Below, one piece after another: positions 27,379 to 34,371 of a stretch of 64,000 bases of DNA. Origin of the DNA: Phyllobacterium brassicacearum (GTDB lineage Bacteria > Pseudomonadota > Alphaproteobacteria > Rhizobiales > Rhizobiaceae); contig NZ_PGGO01000008.1 in NCBI RefSeq assembly GCF_003010955.1, positions 173,745 to 237,744 of the forward strand. The letters are read 5' to 3'. Positions within the stretch are counted from its first letter, which is position 1. Every line of letters begins with the position of its first letter. A program made the position numbers and the translations under genes. The notes beneath the pieces are model-generated. The model did no database searches and was not told the origin of the DNA. It was given only the letters and a program-made list of their open reading frames with translations.

Positions 27379-27394
27379 TGCAAGCGGCGTGCCA
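27379..27394 (-). promoter_or_regulatory. Sigma-54 promoter of the nrt-nir-nas operon
   Basis: The minus strand reads TGGCACGCCGCTTGCA, a full match to the RpoN consensus TGGCACG-N4-TTGCA with exact GG-N10-GC spacing. It sits about 184 bases upstream of the nrtA ATG, predicting a start site near 27368 and a leader of about 170 bases. It implies NtrC-type nitrogen control of the operon. Confidence 0.92.
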
Positions 27395-27552
27395 GTTTTT
27401 CGATAAAATTGTAACCCATTGTTATATATTTCTTATTTGGATAAATCGCAGCTATTGGACTGACGGCTGCCTTGGACAACGAAGCGAGGGATTTGTGCAA
27501 CTGCACTAAATTCATGCCAAATTATTGTGCATGGCACAAAATTTGGGCTGCT

Positions 27553-28842
27553 TTATATTTCAGTCTGCTCCGGCGATTTCGGCTGCGATGTCTGGATATC
27601 GAAGCCTGCAAGATAGGCTGGAATGTCCTGAGGATTGAACACCTCTCCATCGATGAAGCCGTCATCCATCGCACCACCCTCGACACGCAAATCGTCAACG
27701 GGGACATCGGATCGCGATCCCAAGGCGTTGCGGTACAGATCCGGTCGAAATGCCGTAAGGACTTGGCGGCTCGTTTCTGGAGCATATGCCACTTGTCCCC
27801 AGCGGACCATCTGACTGAATATCCATTGTGCCTGACTGGTCCAGGGAAAATTGGCGGCGTCACGATGGAAGGAAAAATACTCCGGCACCGTGCGCTCTGT
27901 TCCATCGGGATCGATTGTGAATTCACCGAGCAGAACCCGATGAACAATCTCCGCTGAGGCATCGAGATAGCGCTGCTCGGCCAATACCTGCGCTAGTTCA
28001 CGCCTGTTATCGGGGATATCGCACCAAGCCGCCGCGTGATCAAGCGCAACGATGAGTCGTGAAAGGGTTTCCGGATTTTGTTCCGCCCATTCCGGTCTCG
28101 TGCCGATCACCTTCTCCGGACTGGATGGCCAGATATCTTCCTTGACCGCAACGATCCGGCCAACGCCGCGCGCGACCGCCACCATATTCCATGGTGCACC
28201 GACGCAAAATCCATCAATCGCTCCTGCAGACAGCGCATCGGAAGTCATCGGCGGCGGCACAACGACGAGTTTCACATCGTGGTCCGGGTGAATACCTCCG
28301 GCCGCGAGCCAATAACGCAGTTCGTAATTATGCGACGAAAATGGGTAGGTCATGCCCAGCACCGGCAACGCCTCGCCATTGCTGCGCATTTCCTCGATTA
28401 CCAGCTTGAGCGCCTTGGCATTGGTCAAGGCATTTTCCCGTCCGCCAAGATCTGCTTTTGCTTGGCAGCGGCGATAAAGCTGCACCGAAAGCGTGATCGC
28501 ATTGCCGCCGCGGCCAAGCGAGAACGGCGCGATGACCGGGGAGGGATTGGAGCCGAGCCCAAGCGCCGAGGCAACAGGCATGGGCGCAAGCATATGCGCA
28601 ATGTCGAACTGGCGGAACGCCAGCCGGTCGCGGATATTGGCCCAGGAGACATCCTTGACCAGGTCAAGCTGTACGCCTTCCCGTGCGGCGAAACCAAATT
28701 CCGATGCGGCAATCAGCACGGAAGCATCGACCAGCGGAATAAATCCTGCACGAACGAGACGCGTGCCTTCGCTCCGAATGGTCGCCGGCGCAGCAACCCC
28801 GCTGCCTTGGCTTTTATCAATGCCGGTGCGAATAAAACTCAT
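27553..28842 (-). CDS. nasS: Nitrate sensor NasS (NrtA-like, cytoplasmic)
   Basis: 429-residue NrtA/CmpA-type ligand-binding protein that lacks a signal peptide (start MSFIRTGIDKSQGSG), so it stays in the cytoplasm. In Paracoccus, Azotobacter and Bradyrhizobium, NasS binds nitrate or nitrite and releases the antiterminator NasT. Family motifs are AGFIPLVDASVLIAASEFG, HMLAPMPVASALGLG, PPPMTSDALSAGAIDGFCVG and YWLAAGGIHPDHD. It is 11 bases downstream of nasT, and an AGAAGGGG ribosome site precedes its ATG. Located directly upstream of the operon leader it would control. Confidence 0.94.
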   Translation of the reverse strand: MSFIRTGIDKSQGSGVAAPATIRSEGTRLVRAGFIPLVDASVLIAASEFGFAAREGVQLDLVKDVSWANIRDRLAFRQFDIAHMLAPMPVASALGLGSNPSPVIAPFSLGRGGNAITLSVQLYRRCQAKADLGGRENALTNAKALKLVIEEMRSNGEALPVLGMTYPFSSHNYELRYWLAAGGIHPDHDVKLVVVPPPMTSDALSAGAIDGFCVGAPWNMVAVARGVGRIVAVKEDIWPSSPEKVIGTRPEWAEQNPETLSRLIVALDHAAAWCDIPDNRRELAQVLAEQRYLDASAEIVHRVLLGEFTIDPDGTERTVPEYFSFHRDAANFPWTSQAQWIFSQMVRWGQVAYAPETSRQVLTAFRPDLYRNALGSRSDVPVDDLRVEGGAMDDGFIDGEVFNPQDIPAYLAGFDIQTSQPKSPEQTEI

Positions 28843-28853
28843 TGCAGCCCCTT

Positions 28854-29441
28854 CTAACCTTCCAAAATTGCCGCAGCCATGACGACGCTTTGCGCAATAT
28901 CGGCAAGTTTCTTTTTCTCGTTCATCGCCGTCTGCCGCAGAAGCGCATAGGCGTCATCTTCCGACAGTTTGCGGGATTTCATCAGGATGCCCTTGGCGCG
29001 TTCAATGATTTTCCGCTCCTCAAGGGCGCTCTTGGCGTCGGCCAGTTCTTGCTGCAACCGGCTGAAGGCCTTGAAACGGCTCACGGCCATATCAAGAATG
29101 GGCTTTACGCGCTCCTTCTTCAGGCCATCGACCACATAGGCCGAAACGCCTGCTTCCACAGCAGCTTCGATTGAGGAACTATCCGAGCGATCGACAAACA
29201 TGGCGATCGGTTTGCGTACAGAGCGCGTCAGCTGAAAAAGATGCTCCAGCATGTCGCGGTTGGGCGTTTCAATATCGATCACGATAACGTCCGGGCCGAT
29301 GACCTCGATCTGCCGTGCGAGCCCGACAATGTCGTGGATGACCACTACCCGATCATGCCCGGCTTCCCGTAGTCCCTCCTCGATAATCGAGGCCCGGATA
29401 CGGTTTTCGTCAAAGATCATGATGGATAGGGCAGTCTTCAT
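28854..29441 (-). CDS. nasT: ANTAR-domain transcription antiterminator NasT
   Basis: RNA-binding response-regulator-like protein, 195 residues. An N-terminal pseudo-receiver domain (MKTALSIMIFDENRIRASII, VIVIDIETPNRDMLEHLF) precedes a coiled-coil linker and the ANTAR domain at about 130-190 (IIERAKGILMKSRKLSEDDA, AYALLRQTAMNEKKKLADIA). NasT stabilises antiterminator hairpins in the nas leader when NasS holds nitrate. I start at MKTALSIMIF rather than seven codons upstream. First gene of nasTS on the minus strand. Confidence 0.95.
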   Translation of the reverse strand: MKTALSIMIFDENRIRASIIEEGLREAGHDRVVVIHDIVGLARQIEVIGPDVIVIDIETPNRDMLEHLFQLTRSVRKPIAMFVDRSDSSSIEAAVEAGVSAYVVDGLKKERVKPILDMAVSRFKAFSRLQQELADAKSALEERKIIERAKGILMKSRKLSEDDAYALLRQTAMNEKKKLADIAQSVVMAAAILEG

Positions 29442-29580
29442 GCCTGATTTTTGCGCATGCATGAATATTGTGCAATGCTACATTCAGCCACACTCAAGCA
29501 ATTGTCGAGGTCACGCGCCCGGCCGGTCGGATTCAAACCGACGATTCGGTAACGAGGTGGCGAGTTCTCCACTCCAGCAT

Positions 29581-29605
29581 GGAACGAAAAACAATCTGCA
29601 GAGTT
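29581..29605 (+). promoter_or_regulatory. EcfG/RpoE2-like general stress promoter of the DUF3606 gene
   Basis: GGAAC followed by 18 bases and TT matches the alphaproteobacterial general stress sigma consensus as described for Sinorhizobium RpoE2 (GGAAC-N18/19-TT). It lies 33 bases upstream of the DUF3606 start codon. The -10 is AGTT rather than the preferred CGTT. Confidence 0.55.
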
Positions 29606-29637
29606 TGCGATCATCTAGCAAATGGAGGTACGCTAAA

Positions 29638-29823
29638 ATGGCAGACGACAAATCGAAAAGGGATAATCGGGATCGCTCGAAAGTCTCGGCTGGTGAGGAC
29701 TATGAGGTCAACTATCTCATGACCAAATATGACTTGAGCAGAAACCAGGCACTCGATCTCATCGCCAAGCACGGTGGCAACCGCAAGAAAATCGAAAGCG
29801 AGTTGGCAGCGGTTGATATCTGA
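29638..29823 (+). CDS. DUF3606 small protein
   Basis: 61 residues, very hydrophilic at the N-terminus (MADDKSKRDNRDRSKVSAGE), then YEVNYLMTKYDLSRNQALDL and a helix KHGGNRKKIESELAAV, the DUF3606 pattern. Function unknown; such small proteins are often stress-induced in rhizobia. A GGAGG ribosome site lies 9 bases upstream of the ATG. The longer frame to 29251 runs antisense through nasT and is not real. A hairpin follows the stop. Confidence 0.88.
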   Translation: MADDKSKRDNRDRSKVSAGEDYEVNYLMTKYDLSRNQALDLIAKHGGNRKKIESELAAVDI

Positions 29824-29844
29824 AAATCTGCAATAGGATTCGAT

Positions 29845-29876
29845 GATTGTGAGAGCCGCGAAACGCGGCTCCCAAT
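29845..29876 (+). terminator. Hairpin after the DUF3606 gene
   Basis: GAGCCGCG-AAA-CGCGGCTC is a perfect 8-bp stem with a 3-base loop, extended by outer GATTG/CAATC pairing. There is no T-run, so termination efficiency is doubtful. It may instead protect the message end. Confidence 0.5.
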
Positions 29877-29961
29877 CCCATGGCGGTCGTCTGGCCGGAT
29901 GCCCGGGCACGGCAAGAAATCTTCGGATAAGTCAGAACGCCCAAACGCAAGTGCCGGAGCC

Positions 29962-30345
29962 TCAGCTCTCCTCTTGGGCTGTCAGCGGTGCACCCGGGCG
30001 ATAGAGCAAAATTGGCCGGATCTCATATACTGCGGTCGGATTGGCGCGACGCAGGTCGCGCGCGGTCGCGACCGCTGCCTCAAGCGTTGGGCAATCCACA
30101 ACGTAGAAGCCGAGCAGCTGCTCCTTGGTCTCGGCAAAGGGGCCGTCGATGACCATGCCCGCATCCTTCCCGCGTAGGGTCACGGCGCGACGCGTTGGAC
30201 CAAGCCGTGCGGCCGGACCCAAGCAATTTTCCCGGACGAGGCGATCATTGACTTGGAGCAGTTCGACCATCAGTGCCGAATCTTCTTCTTTGGTCCATGA
30301 TTCGACCACTTCCTCCTCGTGATAGGCCAAAATGGCGTAAAACAT
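29962..30345 (-). CDS. YciI/DGPF-family protein
   Basis: 127-residue alpha-beta barrel (dimeric ferredoxin-like) protein of the YCII group. The naming motif is present as IDGPFAETKEQLLGFYVVDC at about residue 66, with the N-terminal MFYAILAYHEEE. Members often neighbour ECF sigma factors, but none is here; the adjacent gene on the same strand encodes an SRPBCC protein. Enzymatic activity unknown. Confidence 0.88.
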   Translation of the reverse strand: MFYAILAYHEEEVVESWTKEEDSALMVELLQVNDRLVRENCLGPAARLGPTRRAVTLRGKDAGMVIDGPFAETKEQLLGFYVVDCPTLEAAVATARDLRRANPTAVYEIRPILLYRPGAPLTAQEES

Positions 30346-30425
30346 GGGTCCTCCTGGTGGATCAATGACGTTCGCTAATCGGACTTCCTGCGATATTCCG
30401 CGTAATGCACGCTATCGCGATTGTC

Positions 30426-30857
30426 TCAGGGCCCATTGTCAGGTCCCGGGTCGCCACCGGCCGCGGCTACCGCCAGCCTGCGCAAATAGTGATTCCAGCC
30501 CGTTTCGTGGTTGGCGCGTTCCTTTTCGTCCGGCAGTCCACCATGGGTGAGGCGTACCAGCGTGCCCCCATCTTTCTCGATAAGATCGATCTCGATCAAG
30601 GTCGACCCTGGGGGTACATTCTCGTGTCCTTCCCAGCCGAAGCTGTAAGCCAGACGGTGCACCGGTATGACTTCCGTGAATTGGCCGCGGGCAGTGTGCG
30701 TATCGTTCATGCTGAGAAGATAGATACCGCCAGGATATGGTTCAATCTGCGCGTTCGTACCCATCCAGCGCAGAATCTTGTCAGGATCCGTGAGGAAGGC
30801 GAAGACCGTTGCCTGCGGGGCTGCGATCTCGATCTCACTGCGAAGCGTCTCGGTCAT
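30426..30857 (-). CDS. SRPBCC (AHSA1/START-like) protein
   Basis: 143-residue helix-grip protein with a hydrophobic ligand cavity. MTETLRSEIEIAAPQATVFA is the standard START-like entry, followed by FLTDPDKILRWMGTNAQIEP, FTEVIPVHRLAYSFGWEGHE and LVRLTHGGLPDEKERANHETGW, typical of the AHSA1/CalC branch. I start at 30857, with a GGAGGAG ribosome site just upstream. It reads in the same direction as the YciI gene 80 bases below it. Ligand unknown. Confidence 0.88.
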   Translation of the reverse strand: MTETLRSEIEIAAPQATVFAFLTDPDKILRWMGTNAQIEPYPGGIYLLSMNDTHTARGQFTEVIPVHRLAYSFGWEGHENVPPGSTLIEIDLIEKDGGTLVRLTHGGLPDEKERANHETGWNHYLRRLAVAAAGGDPGPDNGP

Positions 30858-31063
30858 CGGCGATCTCCTCCCAACTAAGGACGCAATGTCATTTTCAGCA
30901 TGGAGGCAATGTAAGCCAATCGAGATTTCACGCAAGCTGGTGACTATCGCGAACGCTTTGGCTGCGGGACGTGAAAAAGCGATCCGATCAACACGGACGC
31001 TACTTCGTAGAAACAGGACATTTTGACTTTGCGCATAGATCACATAGCTGCATAATAGCGGAC

Positions 31064-32137
31064 ATGCGACTGCCGTCCGCTCTTTCTTTCCTGGTCGATA
31101 ACGCGATCGACGTGGCGGACGGCGACGCCTTCCTGACGGCGCTTGCTGCAGGGCTCGTTGCCGATGGCGTGCCGTTGGTCGGCGGCGCGCTTACCCAAGC
31201 GGCGCCGCACCCCGTTATCGAGCGGCGCACATGGCTATGGCGCGCCGATACGGGAAGAGTGATAGAAGCTCTGGGCTTGGCAGGGTCCGCCGATCCCGCG
31301 CAAGCCCATGTTGCTCTCAACTGGCTCGCAGGCCTCGGCACCGGTGTCGTGCAGGAACAATTTGTCGGCCGCGCATCTGATGGTGCCGTGCTTGGCTGGG
31401 CCGCGAGCCGGCCGTTCAGCGCGTCCGAATTGGAGCTATTGCGTGAAGTTGCACGCTTTGCTGCAGCCCCGCTTGCCTTGTTGGGCGCGCGTTCGACCCT
31501 GTCTGCGTTGCTGACGACCTATCTCGGCCGGCGCAGCGCGGCGCAGGTGCTCGCCGGCCGGTTGCGGCGCGAAACCGGTGAGACCATACGGGCCGCCCTG
31601 CTTTTTGCCGACCTCCGCGGCTTCACTGAGTTGTCGGAGTCGACCGCGCCGAAGGAGGTAATCGTCGCGCTTGACGCCTGGTTCGACCGCATCGCCGGTG
31701 CCGTTCATGCCTTCGGTGGCGAAGTACTAAAATTCATTGGCGACGGCGTGCTGGCGATCTTCCCTATTGGAGACCGTGGTGCCGCCGCCGCGTGCGACTC
31801 GGCGCTGCGGGCAGTCGCTGCCGCACACGCCGGGATGGACCACCTCCATCACACCCGCGCTGCGCAGGGCGTGCCGCCTCTGGCGTTTGGCACGGCGTTG
31901 CATGTCGGCGAGATGCTGTGGGGCAACATCGGCACTGCCGATCGGCTGGATTTTACTGCTATCGGCCGCGCGGTGAACCTGGTGAGCCGGTTGGAGGGTC
32001 TGTGCCGGCCGCTTGGCCGCTCCGTATTGCTCTCCGGCGCCTTCGCGGCCGAAACGACGCAGCCACTGATCTCGCTCGGCGAGCACAAGCTGCGCGGCAT
32101 CGCTTTGCCGTGCGAGGTGTTTGCGCTGCAGTCGTGA
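31064..32137 (+). CDS. Class III adenylate/guanylate cyclase
   Basis: 357 residues. The N-terminal ~165 residues are a soluble sensor-like region without membrane helices. The catalytic domain lies at about 175-340 with AALLFADLRGFTELSES (first metal Asp), VLKFIGDGVLAIFP (second metal Asp) and DRLDFTAIGRAVNLVSRLEG (substrate and transition-state region). The Lys in VLKFIGDG and Asp in LDFTAIG favour ATP as substrate. Encoded convergently with the quinone oxidoreductase-like gene. The signal it senses is unknown. Confidence 0.9.
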   Translation: MRLPSALSFLVDNAIDVADGDAFLTALAAGLVADGVPLVGGALTQAAPHPVIERRTWLWRADTGRVIEALGLAGSADPAQAHVALNWLAGLGTGVVQEQFVGRASDGAVLGWAASRPFSASELELLREVARFAAAPLALLGARSTLSALLTTYLGRRSAAQVLAGRLRRETGETIRAALLFADLRGFTELSESTAPKEVIVALDAWFDRIAGAVHAFGGEVLKFIGDGVLAIFPIGDRGAAAACDSALRAVAAAHAGMDHLHHTRAAQGVPPLAFGTALHVGEMLWGNIGTADRLDFTAIGRAVNLVSRLEGLCRPLGRSVLLSGAFAAETTQPLISLGEHKLRGIALPCEVFALQS

Positions 32138-32152
32138 ACCGCCTGTTAACGG

Positions 32153-33133
32153 TCAGTCGATCAAGTCAAGAACGACATTGCCGACGAGGTGTCCGGCCTC
32201 AACGGTCTCGTGGGCTGCAGCGATCTCACCGAGCGGGAAACGCGCACCGATCGAATGGGTAAGCCCACCGGATTCGAGCATCGTAGCCAGATCGGCGAGT
32301 GCTGCCGCGCGTTGGTCCGCACGCAATTCGTAGACGAGAAAGAATTGCAAGGTGAGGCTTCTGAACAGCAGATCACCAAATGGGACGGCATTCTCACCGG
32401 GCACGTTCGAGCCGTAGCAGACGTATTTGCCGTGTGGAGCCAGGATGCCGGCGGAAAGCAGGCGCGCCGTGGTCGAAAAATCCATATCGACCACGGCGTC
32501 GGCGCCATTCCCATTGGTCATTTCCAGGACACGGGCAGCCAAATCTTCGTTCTTGTAGTCGACGATTTCGGCCGCACCGGCGCTTCGCGCATGGCCGGCC
32601 TTTTCAGCTGACGCTGTACCGATCACCCGAGCGCCGCGCGCTGTAGCGATTTGCGTGGCGTAATTGCCGACAGCGGAGGCGGCGCCGGTTACAAGCACCG
32701 TCTTGCCCTTTGTGAGATCAAGCAAATCGATCGCGTGCATCGCCGTCAGGCCGGGAATGCCAAGGCAGGCTCCGACGGCAAAATCCACCGATTCTGGAAG
32801 CCTGACAGCCTGTTGGGCGGGTAACGCGATATATTCGGCAGCTGTGCCGAAGGCGCGTTTCCACTGTCCGTTCCAGAGCCAGACGCGCTCGCCGATGCGG
32901 TTTTCCGGCACTCCTTGGCCGACCTCCTCGACGATGCCGGCGCCGTCGCTGTGTGGCACCACCCTTGGGCCGGGCAGCGGCCGCCCGCGCCGTCCTTTCA
33001 CGTCCGAAGGATTGATACCCGAGACATGTACCCGCACCAACACTTCACCGGGTCCGGGCCGCGGTTTGGGCAACTCGCCGATGATCAGCACATCCCGTGC
33101 AGTACCATTCCTCTCGTACCAAGCGGCTTTCAT
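32153..33133 (-). CDS. Quinone oxidoreductase-like zinc-independent MDR protein
   Basis: 326-residue medium-chain dehydrogenase/reductase of the QOR group, NADPH-dependent. The N-terminal GroES-like domain (PGPGEVLVRVHVSGINPSDV) lacks the structural-zinc Cys cluster. The Rossmann motif is VLVTGAASAVGNYATQIA at about residue 145-162. The C-terminal FPLGEIAAAHETVEAGHLVG is typical. Physiological substrate unknown. Confidence 0.9.
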   Translation of the reverse strand: MKAAWYERNGTARDVLIIGELPKPRPGPGEVLVRVHVSGINPSDVKGRRGRPLPGPRVVPHSDGAGIVEEVGQGVPENRIGERVWLWNGQWKRAFGTAAEYIALPAQQAVRLPESVDFAVGACLGIPGLTAMHAIDLLDLTKGKTVLVTGAASAVGNYATQIATARGARVIGTASAEKAGHARSAGAAEIVDYKNEDLAARVLEMTNGNGADAVVDMDFSTTARLLSAGILAPHGKYVCYGSNVPGENAVPFGDLLFRSLTLQFFLVYELRADQRAAALADLATMLESGGLTHSIGARFPLGEIAAAHETVEAGHLVGNVVLDLID

Positions 33134-33480
33134 CTTTCCTCCCTGGTCCTGAATTTAGGCACAAACTGACAGATTAATGCCAGGTACACCACCCTTTCGA
33201 TGCTCTCCATACCGCACCATCTGGTCAAGTTGTTCCTTGAGTTTGGGGCGTCTTTCGCTTACAAATGGCGCATCAGGCCGGGCCCCTCTGGCAGCTCTTG
33301 TGAGCTGTGATGTCGGACTGAAATGTTCAACTGGATGGCCTGGCGCTCGTGGAATTCAATCAACCGTAATTTCCTCACGATCCAATCTGCCTTCGGCTCG
33401 AAAGGGCCGATCGCGGAAGCACTTGTGAATTCGGCTGTTTCGCGGACCCTGGCATCCTGCCATGGAAAATCGGGTACGAC
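33134..33480. other. Intergenic region between the MDR gene and the TerC-family gene
   Basis: 347 bases without a defensible gene. I looked for the GGGGAGTAGC core of the yybP-ykoY manganese riboswitch that often precedes TerC-family genes and did not see it. A minus-strand frame is open for 83 codons (33259-33513) but has no usable ATG and overlaps the TerC-family start. Confidence 0.5.
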
Positions 33481-34146
33481 ATGAGCGAACTCTTTACTGC
33501 CGAAGCACTCTCAGCCCTTCTCCAGGTCATCATGATGGATCTGGTCCTTGCGGGCGACAACGCGATCGTCATCGGTCTGGCGGCTGCCGGTCTGCCGCGC
33601 GAGCAACGAAACAAAGCCATTCTCATAGGCATTATCGCTGCGACGGTGCTTCGCATTATCTTTGCCGCCGCGACGAGCGTCATTCTGCAGATCATCGGCC
33701 TCCTGCTTGCCGGCGGTATTCTCCTCCTGTGGGTCTGTTGGAAAATGTGGCGCGAATTGCGCACCAGCCACGCCGACGAGGTGGAGGCCAGCGAGGTGCT
33801 GGAAGACGCGGTGCCCAATGGTGACGGAACAACTGCCGGAGCCGCGCCGCGCAAAACCCTGGCACAGGCGACGTGGCAGATCATCGTCGCCGATGTATCG
33901 ATGTCCCTCGACAATGTTCTGGCAGTGGCGGGTGCCGCACGCGATCATCTGGCGGTTTTGGTGTTTGGACTGGTCCTGTCGATCGCGCTTATGGGCCTGG
34001 CTGCAAGCTTTATCGCCCGCTTGCTCCAGCGCCACCGCTGGATCGCTTATGTTGGCCTTGCGATCATTCTATATGTTGCGCTGGAAATGATTTACCGCGG
34101 TTCTGCCGAACTCGTTGCGTATGCGAGCACCCATCCCCTTCAATGA
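33481..34146 (+). CDS. TerC/YjbE-family integral membrane protein
   Basis: 221 residues with about seven membrane helices. Two inverted-repeat halves each carry an acidic motif: MDLVLAGDNAIVIGLAAAGL in the first and VADVSMSLDNVLAVAGAA in the second. In the family these Asp residues are linked to divalent metal (manganese, calcium) export or metalation of exported proteins. The two halves are joined by an acidic cytoplasmic linker (DEVEASEVLEDAVPNGDG). Metal specificity is inference. Confidence 0.9.
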   Translation: MSELFTAEALSALLQVIMMDLVLAGDNAIVIGLAAAGLPREQRNKAILIGIIAATVLRIIFAAATSVILQIIGLLLAGGILLLWVCWKMWRELRTSHADEVEASEVLEDAVPNGDGTTAGAAPRKTLAQATWQIIVADVSMSLDNVLAVAGAARDHLAVLVFGLVLSIALMGLAASFIARLLQRHRWIAYVGLAIILYVALEMIYRGSAELVAYASTHPLQ

Positions 34147-34219
34147 TCTGCGGGGTGGTGTGACCTGGCCTGATGCAACGCGGGCCGCCGAGAGAAGTCT
34201 CGACGGTATCCGCGATGCC

Positions 34220-34250
34220 GGGGTAATGGCCACTTGCGGGCCATCACCCC
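34220..34250. terminator. Long hairpin between convergent terC-like and RND genes
   Basis: GGGGTAATGGCC pairs with GGCCATCACCCC (12 bp, one A-C mismatch that becomes U-G on the minus strand) around a 7-base loop. It lies between two gene 3' ends and could act in both directions. There is no T-run. Confidence 0.4.
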
Positions 34251-34371
34251 ACTGCACCGGACGGCGGCGAGTGTAGGATACGCGCGAGCACACCCAGTTT
34301 GATTGTTGTCTGCTGCATCTGTTAGCCACCAGCATAGCCACAAACAAACGAAACGCGATCACGACTCAACT

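Noticed and set aside
30971..31063. Longer start for the cyclase gene
   Set aside because: The 31 extra codons lie antisense to the region upstream of the SRPBCC gene, and the ATG at 31064 gives a better-looking N-terminus.
33134..33480. yybP-ykoY-type manganese riboswitch before the TerC-family gene
   Set aside because: I looked because such riboswitches often precede this family, but the conserved core sequence is not visible.
33259..33513. 83-codon minus-strand open frame upstream of the TerC-family gene
   Set aside because: It has no usable start codon, overlaps the start of a solid plus-strand gene and matches nothing I recognise.
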